Below, piece after piece: positions 1 to 13,500 of a DNA stretch of 64,000 nt (position 1 is its first letter; each line of letters begins with the position of its first letter). The notes beneath the pieces are model-generated. The model had not been told where the DNA came from and searched no databases. It was given only the letters and a program-made list of their open reading frames with translations. The stretch lies in the NCBI GenBank assembly GCA_026724425.1, contig JAIUCV010000227.1:62001-126000 (forward strand), in the 5' to 3' direction. This DNA comes from Erythrophleum ivorense. Taxonomy: Eukaryota > Streptophyta > Magnoliopsida > Fabales > Fabaceae. The translations under genes and the position numbers were made by a program.

Positions 1-778
1 AAAAAATACAAATAATAAACAATCAAAATAACCAAGTACATATAATATATATAATGTTTTGCTTATATATAACAACTACAAACTTGTAGCTTGGTTGCTG
101 GCAAATGCTTTGAAGGTGTCATTGCATAGGTTTTGAATCCTGCGACTCGCAATTTTTGGATTATCTGTCAGTCGATTCACTGATTTTTCGTCGAACTCTA
201 ATCTGATTTTCGAAACCATAACTTTCACATTTGACATGGGGCTAAGTCGTGCATAGGGACAATTGAAACAAAACCTTCCATTTTCTTTTATAGTTACTTT
301 TATATAATTTTTTCTATAATTTTATATTACATAATATTCATTTATCAAAATAAACTATATTACATGCATTAACATCATTTTTTATCAATATTTTATACTT
401 TTTTTAATTATATATATTGATTTTTAATTAAAAATAACCGACTCTATCAATTTAACAATAATATAACATTTCAATGACTTGGTAAGTCGATCCCATTATC
501 AGATCAACATCTAATTTGGTTTCAAGAGAAATTCTTAGGTAGAATGGTCAGGATTCAATCTACATATGTAGAACCCGCTTGTTGAATTGTGAAATCTAAA
601 TTCTTGCCATTACATGCACAAAACACTACGGGATACACAAGAATTTCTCCTGGCTTCAATAATAAGGGTATAAATTATCATAGTACAAAAGGATCACTTC
701 TGTTAATTATGCCAAGTCAAAATCAAAATTATATATTCTACACGTCATGGCCAAGCAAACATAATCTACAAAGGCTTC
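1..778. other. 3' flank of the GCIP homologue
   Basis: AT-rich sequence downstream of the minus-strand gene. It presumably holds the 3' UTR and polyadenylation site, but I cannot fix the cleavage signal. No other gene or repeat was recognised. Confidence 0.5.
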
Positions 779-1482
779 TTAATTGCTTAACGTAATGTTT
801 TCCACGTTGGCTTCTAGATCATCAGTTGCAAAGCTACTTAGTTCAGATGCAAGCTGTCTCAGTGAACTCCTTAAAACGTTGCATGCCTCATGAAATACGT
901 CTGATGCTCCTTTGAGTCCTTCTAATCCCCCTTGCACATTATCAATAATGCAGTAGATTTTCTCCACGGCCGCTTCTATGAAAGGGACCTCTTGAGGGGG
1001 ATATAGGCAAGCTCCAATCTCGTCGATCTGTAAACCAAGTTCCTGACACAGCTTCAACAGTTTCTCCAGTGAATCTACAAAATCACTGTTATCTTTCGGC
1101 TTTTCCAGCTTAAGCAAGCCTGTGATGCAGCGAATAAGCTCCTTCATGACTGAAAGTGTATCTGATACAACCACAATTGCTGCTTGGGCGATTTTCATCT
1201 CTTCAGGTGAAAGGTCATTCCCCAATTCACCTTCACTAGAATTATCATCACGTGGCTCACACTCTGCTGCCGCACAAGTCTCATTGGCAGGATCATCAGA
1301 TGAAATTGGCTTCAGTTCTTTCAGCTCGCGAAGAACATCTTTCATTGAAACAGCAACCTGTGTCATTCCTCGCCCAATCGCAGTAATATTTGTTGATGGG
1401 GTCTTTTTAAGAGCAGAACACGCTTCCCATACAGCACCAACTAACTGAGAGATTGATAGTTGCTGATCTTTACCTTGAGATC
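779..1482 (-). CDS. GCIP homologue exon 4 (terminal)
   Basis: The exon has 704 nt. It starts after an ACTAATAG acceptor, completes the split glycine, and runs without a stop to TAA at 779-781. It carries QLVGAVWEACSALKKTP, MTQVAVSMKDVL, the acidic linker and the C-terminal helical region ending NVENITLSN. The first in-exon ATG (1366) is internal to the protein and is not the start. Confidence 0.88.
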
Positions 1483-1558
1483 CTATTAGTGTTCAATTAC
1501 AGAGATAAGGTTGCTATGTTCAAACAGAAGCTGCATAATATGCTAGTCAAAACAAAAC

Positions 1559-1589
<31 letters not shown>

Positions 1590-4500
1590 TGTAATCCAAC
1601 GGTATATGCATGTAGATTAAAATGCCAATGTAACAAAAATGATGGATAATGGAGCTGATGGAGCCATGCAGACACCCAACATAACGGGGAAAATTAGCTA
1701 AACACGAGCTAAGGGAAGACACCCTAACATAAATAGTGATACATAAATCTATATCCTGTGTTTTTAGAATAGTATGGCTTTTCCATTTCAACAGCAGTCC
1801 AAGTGTTCTCAATGTACTAAAGAGTGATATTTAACGTCTACATGGTACAATACCTGAAGCAAATCAGAATCCAGTAAGACTGCAAGAGCATGCCGAGCAA
1901 ATCCCAAACCCAATAAGGTATCCTTATAACTTAATCAATACCTATTCTCCATAACCTTTACAAAGTCCTAAGATCAATTTGAGATTCCGTAATTCCTTTT
2001 TACCAAATAGAACATTTTATTAGAATAAGAGTGTTCTGACAGAGATCGGAGATGTGAAACTCACAAAGGACATGTCAACAAGGAGTATATAATACAGAGA
2101 GGGGGAAGGACTCCCAGCAAGTGCGCAGGGTAAGACAGATGAGTAAAAGGGTTTCTCTGCAAACTGTGCTGAAGAGAGTAACCTTGAACTTGTGAAGTAG
2201 GAGCAATTATTGATTGGCTAGTAGTAACTCAAAGGGACCTTTAATGGTGGTATACTGGTATTAATGGCTGACAATTGAGCAATTCTCTGGGGAGAGGTCT
2301 TATGCGTATACAGGGGCAAGATAAAATCTCCATTAAACACTACATTGTCAATCCATTAGAGAGTTATGAGGTTGCATTTATAGTGAAGGGAAAGTAGGCA
2401 CTTAATGCATGGATGGAAAATAGGCTGAAGGAGGGTGGCTTTACATTGAATGCATGACAGACGCAAAAGGTATTTCTTCTAAGTATGACATGCCAAGGAT
2501 GGTAGGCCATCTTTGTTAGGTCCAATGCACTATAATACATGCTTAAGGGGACATGCCAGAGCCCGCAAGGCAGCTAGTTTTTGGAAAAAGGCAAGGAGAT
2601 GTCAACAGAGATACGGATAGCTTGAAGAGGGCGACTGGATAAGTAAGCAAAGGATAAGAATTCTGTCCATCTGAACTAGGACACCACTTTGGTGGTCTGA
2701 GTTGATTATATTGAACGTAGCAAGGTTAGGTCAGCAACTAAGGCAGTCTTGGTAAACAGCTGCTCATGTTGACCCCTGACAAGTATGAGAGAGAACATGA
2801 CCTTAGGGTCAAACCTCATCTCAGGCTTTAGCTTTAAACGGCGCACAACCAGCAAAGCATTTATACTCCTTAAATAATTGTCCTGTTGTCTGGCTGAAGA
2901 TCATTTTTCAAATTCAAGCTCCAAGCCCAAGGGGGTTCTATAGTTCCTTAGACCATATCCTTTCAACAGATTTGCTTAGGTCATTGTTCCCCAAAGGTTT
3001 TTGCTTATTATTGGATTCTTCAATAAAAATATGACATGTTTATAAAAATTTTTAAAAGACCCAGTCATGTGACACTCAGCTATTAAAAATTCACTTGTCA
3101 TATTTTTATTAGAGAAATTGTTAGCAAACACATAGACACTACAACTAAGTTTTCTGCTTCAAGGAATCATCAACCACAAATTTGTTGATATAATTCTGAT
3201 ATTATAAGGCTCTACTCCCAGACAACTATTTTACTGCACATATATAATCCAAAGGAAGCATAGCGTTTATATACAGCTACATAATGGGAAAACAAAAGCC
3301 CCAAAAAAATAAAATAAAATAAAATGAGACACTAGAAACCCCCATCCTGATGAAATAATAAAAATTCTTTACTAACTTTTTAATTTACCTTGATAATTTG
3401 CATAGTATAGCTTTACATCTTTTTGTTCAGTAAATTTTTTTGGGAAAATACCAGTGCAATTATTTAGAATATTGGATGATGGTCATTTTATTTTTTGTTG
3501 GAAAGGGCTCACTAAATGAGAAATTTAAAAAACTAAGATTTGAGTATGAAAACACACATATCCCATGTCATGCCCTCTGTTTTTTGAGGTTTGACATGTC
3601 AAACTCAATGATTTCTTTTGTTTCTGCATTTTTCTCATGGTGAAGATCATTATCATCTCAATGGACACAGGCATAGGTTTGCCCAACCACATTAATCCTT
3701 GTGTGATCTATATTCCTATTTTATGGTGTGTAATTGTTGGTTGATCTTGGTAATTTTCATAAAGGAATTTCCCCAACATAAAGCCATAGGCTTTCATAGG
3801 AGTCTAGAATATCAGTGAATTGGCATCCATAAAGGCTTCTACAATACAAGAGCATTTGAATTATGCCAATTAAAATTAACAGCATCAGAGATGTAAAAAA
3901 ATAAAATAATTAAAAAAAAATGGTCCTTTGAGTTTAGATCCATACTTTGAATTAATGATTGATGATTATGTTGTTTCTATAAATTTTGTTCCCTTTTATT
4001 TGTTTGGTAAGTTGCAATAAGTAAAAACTTAGTAAAATATAATTGTTTAATTAATTAAATATAAAAAAAATACTGGCCCGCTGGCTGGCCTGTCTATCTT
4101 GTGGGCCAGCATAGGCAAGTAGGGTCCTTAATTTAGTAATTCGTTTAATATACAGGCCGTTTGATGGTGCTACAGCCAACAGGAGGATAAGTAATCTTTC
4201 TAAAACAGGGAAGACAACTGGAAAAACACAGAAAAATAAAAAGATCAAAATACATCATCTCACTACTCAAAAGAGCAAACTAGTCCCTGTTTAAATAAAA
4301 TGGAAGACTAAATGCTTTTTTAAGAGTATGATATTGAATATTTGTCATAAGCTACAGCAGCAATGCTGGAGTTACAGGTTAACACGTCACTAATTACAAA
4401 CTGAAGAAAATGGCAGCAATGCTTCTGTTTTACTTCATACTTTATTCAAAAATACAGTAGGTTATTATATAGGGATCATGGCTACAGAACAGCCACCAGA

Positions 4501-7500
4501 ATCCCATGAAACAAGGGCATAAAGAAAAATTAATTATCATAAAAGTGACACATAAGTAAGGAACTACAAAAGGAAACAATAAGCTGACCTAATCCCATGA
4601 TATCAGGAATTTAATCCTCTGATTTCAATGCTAGCAAGGGTAATGGCTAAATATTAATTAGTACATATCTCCAATACTAATCAGTAAGCAGACCAAATGA
4701 ATACTACTTAGGGCAACAGAGTTTTTAAGTTCAAGGTTGAGAACTTGAGATAGATCAGTGGTAAAGAATGTCAAATAAATTATCTTCGTCAATCGGTATA
4801 TTGCTCAGAAATGCTCTTCAGATAGAGAGGAGGGATTACCATATAAAGAGACAAATTCCTTCATCAGCCTAAAGCTGGAATCAACAACTTGCTTCACAGA
4901 TGCATGAATACAGGAAGACAGAGTAGGCCCTGCCCCTACTGTGCTTCCATGGGAAAGCAAGAGGAAACCTTGTAACATGTTGAAGTATGATGTCATAGTT
5001 TCCCCCATTGCTTTCACCTCCGGTTTTTCTCCAGTCCAAAGCATTCCAACTACAATGCAGATAGAAGACATGTTTAATTACGTAAACTCAAGCCTGCACA
5101 AGTATATAAACTATACAGCAAATGGAAAATTCAGATTAGAGTATTACTAGTACACAGTATACTTGTGAATGCAAAAAGCAATAAATCCTGAAACTATGCA
5201 CCCATTGTTCTTCTTGCAAATAAATTGAATCGGGCAATTGTCATTGTACCTCATTAACAGAGATTTTATTTGCACAATTGTCCTGATGAATAAGAACAAT
5301 GTCTTAATTGGACAAAAAAATAAAAAATAAAAAATCTCAAAAAATAAAAAATCTGGAAACTAGGAACCCCTTGCTCTCCTCTCATGTATAATGTGAAATT
5401 GGAGTATTGTCATTACTCATTATACATTGTAGTAAGAGCTGAGAGATCCGTATATATTATTAATACAAGCTGAGTACAATATATATGGAGTATGGAGGAA
5501 GCAGGGGCAATTATGAGAGGGAACAAAATCAGGGAGTAAAATACGAAAATAAAGACTACAAATCCTAACCATTAAAGTCCCTTGTTACTAACATATTTCG
5601 CTCAGTCAACTCCTATTAATTACAAAATATTTCTTCTCGATTCCAGTCACACTCCCCCTCAAGTTGGATCATAGATGTCTATCATGTCCAAGTTGCCTAC
5701 AAGATCTTCAAAAAATTGCTTGGAGAGTCCCTTTGTGAGTATGTCTACAATCTACCTTCTAGTAGGGACATATGTTATGCAAATTATTCCATCTTCTATT
5801 TTTTCCTTGATGAAATGCCTATCCATCTCAACACGTTTAGTTCAGTCATGTTAAACTGAATTATGGATAATATTAATTGCTGCCTTTTTATCACAGTACA
5901 GCTTCATGGGTAATTCTAGCACAATCAATAGCTTTTCAAGTAGCCCTTTAAGCCATAGTCCTTCACATATCTCATGTGCCATAGCTCTAAACTCCACTTT
6001 AGCACTACTCCTAGCTACCACATTCTGTTTTTTACTCCTCTAAGTAACCAAGTTTCTCCATAAAAGGAGCAATAGCCAGAGGTTGACCTATGATCCTCTA
6101 TAAAACTTGCCTAGTCTGCATCTGTATAGACTTCTATACACCTCTTATTATCCTTTTTGAACAGTAGACCTCTACCTAGAGTGTCCTTAAGGTATCTCAA
6201 GATTCTATAAACTTCTTCAAGGTGCCTTTCCTTTGGAGCATACATGTGCTGACTCACCACACTCATTGCAAAGGCGATGTCAAGCCTAGTGTGAGAGAGA
6301 TGGATTGGCTTTCCAACTAATACTTGGTATCTTTCCTTGTCAACTAGTTTTCCTTCATCCTCATGTTTAGCAACTTCAATTGGAGTCTTGCTTGGTTTAC
6401 ATCCAAGCATTCCAGTTTCCCTTAGTAGGTCAAGAATATACTTTCTCTAAGAGATATAGATACCCTTTTTTGATCTAGCAACTTCCATACCCAAGAAATA
6501 TTTTATCTCTCCCAGGTTCTTGACTTCAAATTCCCTTGTTAGAGCATTCTTGAGCCTTTCAATTTCAATCTCATCATCTCCAGTAAGTATGATATCATCA
6601 ACATAAATGATTAGTATTGTCTTCCTTTCTCTTCTATGTTTAAAAAACATTGTATGATCTGCTTGACCCTATGTATACCCTTCATTCTTCAAAACTCGAG
6701 TAAACCTCTCAAATCATGTCCTAGGAGATTGTTTCAAATCATAGAAGGATTTTTTAAGTCTACACACCTTGCCACTTTTTCCTCCTTCCTCAAAACCTGG
6801 TGGAAGAGTCATGTACCTTTCTTCCTTAAATTCTCCATTCAAAAAGGCATTCTTGATGTCCATTTGTTAGAGAGACCAATCCAGGTTTGCCGCTGTAAAA
6901 AGTAGTACTCTTATAGTATTCAACTTGGCAACCAGGGCAAACATCTCAGTATAATCCATTTCATAAGTTTGAATGAAGCCCTTAGCAACAAGTCGGGTTT
7001 TATACCTTTCAATTGAGCCATATGAATTGTACTTGATGTTGAAAATCCATTTGCACCCTACAGGTTTCTTTCCATTGGGCAAATCAACCTTGTCCTAAGT
7101 TCCATTTTTCTCTAAGGCCTTCATTTCCTCCATGACAACTTTCTTCCATTCTGGTATTCCGAGAACTTCTTGTATGTTGCTAGGAATTTTGACATTGTCA
7201 AGACTCAAAACAAAGGCATTGTACTGTGGAGAAAGTGCCTTGTATAACACAAATCCCTCAATAGGATGTTGAGTGCATGATCTAGGCTATTTTCTAAAGG
7301 CAATGGGTAGATCAAGGCATTCACTTGGTTCTTCCTACACTCATGTTCCTTAGCACCATTCTTCTACTCCTCGGTTTCACCACCATTCTCTTACCCCTCG
7401 GGATTAGGATCCTCTATTGGTTCAGATTTTGGAATTGCTTTGGGTATAACATCCCCACTACCTGATTTCATGCATGGGTAAACACGGTTAAAGTCTTTTT

Positions 7501-10500
7501 GTGGTAAATGCACCACTTTGTCTTCCCATTTCTTTGAGTTCCCTTTGGTTGATGGCATAGAAGTACTACTATCAGGAGGTAAAGGTGAAGCAGAGGGTGA
7601 CACGCTGGTTGTAGTAGGTGGGGAAAAAGATGAAGGTTCAACTAACTCCAAAGACAGAAATTTACTCCAACTCTCCCCTTGAATTGAAGGCTTTGAATGG
7701 AATGGAATTGCTTCATTGAATGTGACATTACAACTAACAAAGAGTTTGCTAGAAAGAGGATCGAAACACTTATACCCTTTTTGTGATGGAGCATAACCGA
7801 GAAAGACACATTTGACAGCCTTAGGATCAAGCTTTTGTGTGTGATGACAGCCAAAGATCTTCAAGGGCAAGTTATTCTTAAGATGAGTAAGATGGTGGGT
7901 TTCTTTCAACTTTTCAAGTGGGCTTTGGAAGGACAAAACCTTGCTAGGCATTCGATTAATAAGGTAAACAGTAGTAAGGATTGCATCCCCCTAGAAAAAT
8001 TTAAGCACACTAGCAGTAAACATAAGAGCATGTGCAATTTCAAATATGTGTTTATTTTTCCTTTCAGCTATCCCATTTTGTTGGGGGCTATGGACACAAG
8101 TGTTTTTATGGATTATGCCATACTCCTTGAGGAAACTACCAAGAGTACTATTGAAGTATTCTATACCATTGTCAGTATGCAAATATGGATATAAGTCTAA
8201 AATTGATTTTTGATCAAGGTAAAGAAGTCAACAAACATGGAGGGAACTTCACTTTTTTCTTTTAACAGATATACCCAACACAGTCTTGTATGATCACCTA
8301 TGAATGTGATAAACCACTTTGAATTGATTCTATTTGTAACACGAGATGGCCCCTACAGATCACTATGGATAATTGAGAACGGTTTGGTGGCGTTGTATGC
8401 GGAATGTGTGAACGAAGATTTTTTATGCTTAGCAAGTTCACAATCTTTACATTGAAAAATAGACATTTTATTTGAGCAAAGTTCAAGAAAAAAATGATAC
8501 AAATATTGAAAATTAGGATGACCTAATCTTTTATGCCATAACAAAAGGTCATCACTCTTATGGGTGGTAACATTGTGGCACAGTATTTGTGAATTCAGAC
8601 TGCTCACTTCAACCTCTTCTAGGTAGTAAAGTCCATCATATTCCTTAGCAATTTCAATCATCTTCCCTGATGATAAGTCCTGAAAAACACAATAAGTAGG
8701 ATAGAAATGAGCACTACAGTTTGCTTGCTTAGTAATTTGACTTACTGACAATAAATTGCATTAAAGGTTGGGAACATGTAACACTGATTCTAATTTTATA
8801 GAGTCTGTAACTCTGACAATTCCTTTTCCTGCAATAGAACTGAGGTTCCCATCAACAGTTCTAACTTTTGCATTCCCAACACATGGAGTATATGAATCAA
8901 ACACGTCTAAATGTTTGGTCATATGGTCGTTTGCTCCGAAATCTACAATCCATCTATTTTTTACAGAATGCCTTTAAAGCGAGAACTAAAGTTTGCAAAA
9001 GATTACCTTTATGAGCCATGGTTGCCATGGGTATCTTTGTTTGTTGCTATTCGGCATTTTGTAATGCAATCAACATTTCAAGTATCTTACCCAGTTGGTC
9101 ATTCTGACTTCCAACAAGCTACTTTGATGTTTCTTCCTATTTTCACCATTGGTTTTCGAAGCTACTTGATAGCCACATGCCTTATTCTTCCGTGGCCTCC
9201 AATCAACGGGTTTACCATGTATATCCCAACATGTGTCCTTGGTATGCCCTGCTTTCTTGCAATGCTCACATACCAATCTCGGTTTCTGGTTCTTAACAAT
9301 GTCTACAAGCCGAACAACAAGTGAAGAGGACTCAGATGTGGGTGATGTCTCATCTATCTTCATAACTTTTCTTCTGGATGCTTCGCACCTCACTTCTAAA
9401 AATACCTCCTCTGTTGAAGGTAGAGGCTTTTTACCTAGAATTCAACTTCTAACATCATCTAGATTATTGTTTAAGCCAACAAGGAATTCAAAGACTCTTT
9501 CCCTTTCTGTTTTCTATTTAAACTGCATGGCATCCTTTGAACAGGACCAAACTTCTTCAATATTGAGGTCAAGCTCCTGCCAGAGAGCAACCATCTCTAA
9601 CCAGTAGTCAGTGACATCTTTATCCCCTTGCTTCATTTGCCACAACCAAGTTTTGATGTCAAACAGTGGAGAGGTCCTTACCATTAGAGTAAATGCATCT
9701 GGCTATTTCCTCGATCGCGTGTGCAGTGAGAAAACTATGCATGATTGCGGGCACCATGGCGTTGACTCGCCATGAAAAAACCATGGAGTTTTCAATGACC
9801 TACCAGTTCATCTCTGCAACTTTCAATGAGTCAGGAGCCTTGCATTTGCTGATGAGATATCCAAGCTTTCCTTGTCCAGTCACTGCCAGCTTCACGACCT
9901 GAGCCCATTCACGATAGTTTTTTTCTGTTAAGTTTTTCTGTGACTATTAGAATTGAAGACCCTTCGAAATTAGAGGTCAACCCGGAGGGACCCCCAATCT
10001 TACACGGGTTCAACATTGAGGTCTCATTGAGTCCAACATTCACCATGCTTGGCAATTCATCTCAACTTGAGTTCAACTTTGGCGTGGTTCCTTCTGTCTC
10101 AATCGTTTCCTCGAGCTCTAATACCATGTGGTAAGAGTTGAGAGATTCGTATATATTATTGATACAATCTGAGTACAATATATACAAAGTATGGAGGAAA
10201 CAGGGGCCATTATGATAGGGAACAAAATCAGGGAGTAAAATACAAAAATAAAGACTACAAATCCTAACCATTAAAGTCCCTTATTACTAGCATATTTCAC
10301 TTAGTCAACTCCTCCTATTAATTACAAAAAATTCCCTCCTGATTTTACTCACATACATAGATTTGATCTGCATAATTTTCCTCATGAATAGTGTTGAAAA
10401 TCACATCATTCTCTCTTACTTAGTTTTGTTCTGCCTTATTTGTCTCCTATCTGTTTCCCTTCCATTTCAATTATTATTATCATTTTTATTAGGAATAAAT

Positions 10501-13500
10501 TATATCTTGAATTAGTTGATTTGTTGGGATGGATAAGGAGATTTGTTCCCTGCTTAGTTTTCTTTGTTTCACTGAGATGCAAGCAATAAAAAATATTTGT
10601 CCTCTATAATTGTTTCATGGTATCAGAGCTATGTTAGCGTGATCCATGCCCATCACCTAAGGGATACTAGCAAACTCTAATGTAATCTCAAAGATGGAAG
10701 AACGAAGTGCTAGAAACTTAGAAAATAGAAAATGGGCTTCATCCATGAGGCACTATGATTCCCCCCTCTGGCATCAACACGCACCGTCAAAGAGTTCTAA
10801 GAGGGTTTCGATCGTTTGAATCCAAGTGTCTGGCTATCGTCTAATTGTCCATGTGCTGCCATATCCAGCTACACCTAGTTACATGCGTCGATGGGTGAGG
10901 GTGTATACGAATTGCCATCTGCAATTGTTTGTCCAAAACAAGTTGACCCAACCTCCTCTGTTGATTTATGGTGTTAGTTTGCTCATCCTAAGGCCATAGA
11001 TGAAGCTCCTCTTTTCCTTGTTGAAGATGAGCTAGCTAGATGATGCCTTTGTTGAAGACGAAGCTACTCGTTTTCTTGTTCAACCTTGCCTTTCTATTTG
11101 TCAAGTTGGTAAGATGGCCGTTACCCCTTGGTTTCAAAAGTCATCTAAGGTAATTCAACCTAGTTTTCTCTCAAATAGTATGATGGCAATTGGGACTATG
11201 GTCAAATCCACCAAAAAAATCATAACTATACTTAATAATAAAACACTAAGAAAAGTCCACATACGGCAAATATTTTTTGTTGCTATGGGAAAAAGGTGTC
11301 AAGTGGAAGCGCAGTGATGTATGCAACTGAGGCATCCTAACAGACAAGTAGACTTGAACCATGGTGTCAGGGGTTCGAATCCCTCCTCGCCCACAACTAG
11401 CCAAAAAGGGAAGGACTTGGAATTCTAAAAGACAAAGATCTTTCTAATCAAGTATATCTATCTTTACCGATTAACCAATTTCTAAATGCTGGAGCAGATT
11501 CTAAAGAGATCCCACTTGGCCTTTGGTGTCCCCTCCAGTCAAGAATTAGGGTCTCACAATCAATAGCCAATATGCTTTTATCTCATGCATTTCTTCCTTC
11601 ATGGTTTGATATTCTGGTGTCCTAAGAACCATCAACCATAACCCCAAAATCAAGTAATGCTTCTACAGCATTAATTTCTCAAACTCAACCATCAAAAACT
11701 AGGATTGTTGATACTAGTGCTACTAATCACATGATGGGCAATGAATCCCTTCTTGAAAATTTTATTCCTTATACTGGAAATTTTGTTGTAAAAACTGCTA
11801 ATGGCCCACTTTCCACTATGAAAGTTACTAGGTTTGTGAGAATATCTAAGAATCTAACCCTTCAAAATGTGCTTTTTATCCCTAATTTGACATGCAATTT
11901 ACCTTCTGTTAATAAGTTCAACAAGGAACAGCGTTGCATGACTAAATTCTTCACTAGTGGTTGCTTTTTTCAGAACTTAAAATGGAGACAAATTATTGGC
12001 AATGTTAGGGAACAAATCGGGCTTTACCTTATCCAAACTCCTTATCAGAAACACAAGTAGGTTCTTTCTACTAGTTGTACCACCAATGAGTTCATATTAT
12101 GGCATTTTAGGTTGGGTCACCCCAACTTCAAGTACTTATGAATGTTATTTCCCGACCTATCAACTATCAAGTCAAAATTCTGGTTTTACTCAATGCGAAG
12201 TTTGTTAGCTATTAAAGCATGTTAAAGCCCATTACCTTTCACACCACAAGTCCTCTTAGCCCTTCACCTTAATCCACAATGATTATATGTGGTCCCTCCA
12301 AAATCTCTAATGATTTGGGAGTTAGATGGTTTGTAACTTTTATAAACGATCATACTCGTCTTACTTCCTCATGAAAGAAAAATCCGAAATGCCTCACATT
12401 TTCAAAAATTTCAGCATCATAGTTCAGACTCAATTCAACACAAAGATTCAAACCCTTAGAACTGATAATAGCAAAGAGATCAATTCTACCCTAAAGGATT
12501 ACATAGACAGCAAAGGCATTGTTCTTCAAACCTCTTGTGTGGACACATCTCAACAAAATGGGGTTACTAAATCAAAAAATAGACACCTTTTGGAAGTGGC
12601 TTAGACCCTCACAATATTCACAAATGTACCTAAATATTTTTAGGGGCAGATTATTCTCATTGATGTTTGTCTTATCAATAGGATGCCTTCTAGAATTCTA
12701 ACCTTTCATACACTTTATCAACAATTGCTCCAAGCCTACCCTAACACCCACACCCTATCTTCCTTACCCTCAAAGTTTTTGGCTATACTTCTTTGGTACA
12801 CATCTATCATAAAGGCAAATTTAATCGCAAATCCCTCAAATGTATCTTTCCTAGCTACTCCTCCACCGAAAAAGGAGACAAATACTACTCACCCATTATT
12901 AAATAGTTTACACCACTCTAGATGTTACTTCTTTGAAACACAACCTTATTACACCAAAAATCTCATTCAGGGAGAGAAACAATATCAAGAGGAATGGAAT
13001 TTTTTTACACTTAAACCTGAGATGAGGCCCTATGTTCCTAACCTTATCTCTTTCATTTCTTCTCCTAAACCTATGACCAATAATAATCCCTCACCACCTA
13101 TTATTGAGGTTGAAGATGACTTGCCTACAAACTTCAATGAACCTGAGAGTAGACTAGAAGGGATTCAACAGAAAGAGCTCCAAGTCTAAACCAGAAGGGA
13201 GAAGCTGGATGTTGTAGAGCTTGGCATAACTCCAAGGCAAGTCCATGAGACCCAATCAAGTCTAGGTATGTTTGCTAATGATAACTTGGATCTAACTGAC
13301 TTGAATTCACCCATTGCATTGAGGAAAGGAGTAAGAGTTTGCACACAACATCGTATTTCTCACTTTGTGGGCTATGAGAAACTCTCAACTAGTTATGAGA
13401 ATTTTGCAGCTAGTATATCTTCAAAAAGTTAGCAAGTGCAGGATGCCTTGGGCATACCAAAATGGAAGAAGGCTACTTGAGGAAATACAAGCTCTTGAAA

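Larger units (their letters stand above)
1483..4839 (-). other. Intron 3 of the GCIP homologue
   Basis: A 3.36 kb intron with GT-AG ends. It contains an AG microsatellite near its 3' end and a small foldback element at 3019-3113. The 2030-2960 segment is less AT-rich and could be an old repeat, but I recognise no family. No coding exon of the family is missing, because exons 3 and 4 join inside the expected LYG-S...QLVGAVWEAC context. Confidence 0.7.
5428..10353 (-). mobile_element. Ty1/copia retrotransposon C1, full length, inactive
   Basis: A complete but decayed copia element in intron 2 of the GCIP homologue. It has two LTRs of 224 and 227 bp (about 89% identical by eye), a PBS beside the 5' LTR, a polypurine tract beside the 3' LTR, and TACAT target duplications at 5423-5427 and 10354-10358. 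It is oriented with the host gene, since both are on the minus strand. Domain order is gag zinc knuckle, protease, integrase, reverse transcriptase, RNase H, the copia order. Stops and frameshifts interrupt the frame. Confidence 0.92.

Noticed and set aside
11361..11393. Possible tRNA gene
   Set aside because: Only a T-arm-like segment is visible; no D-arm, anticodon stem or matching 5' acceptor strand.
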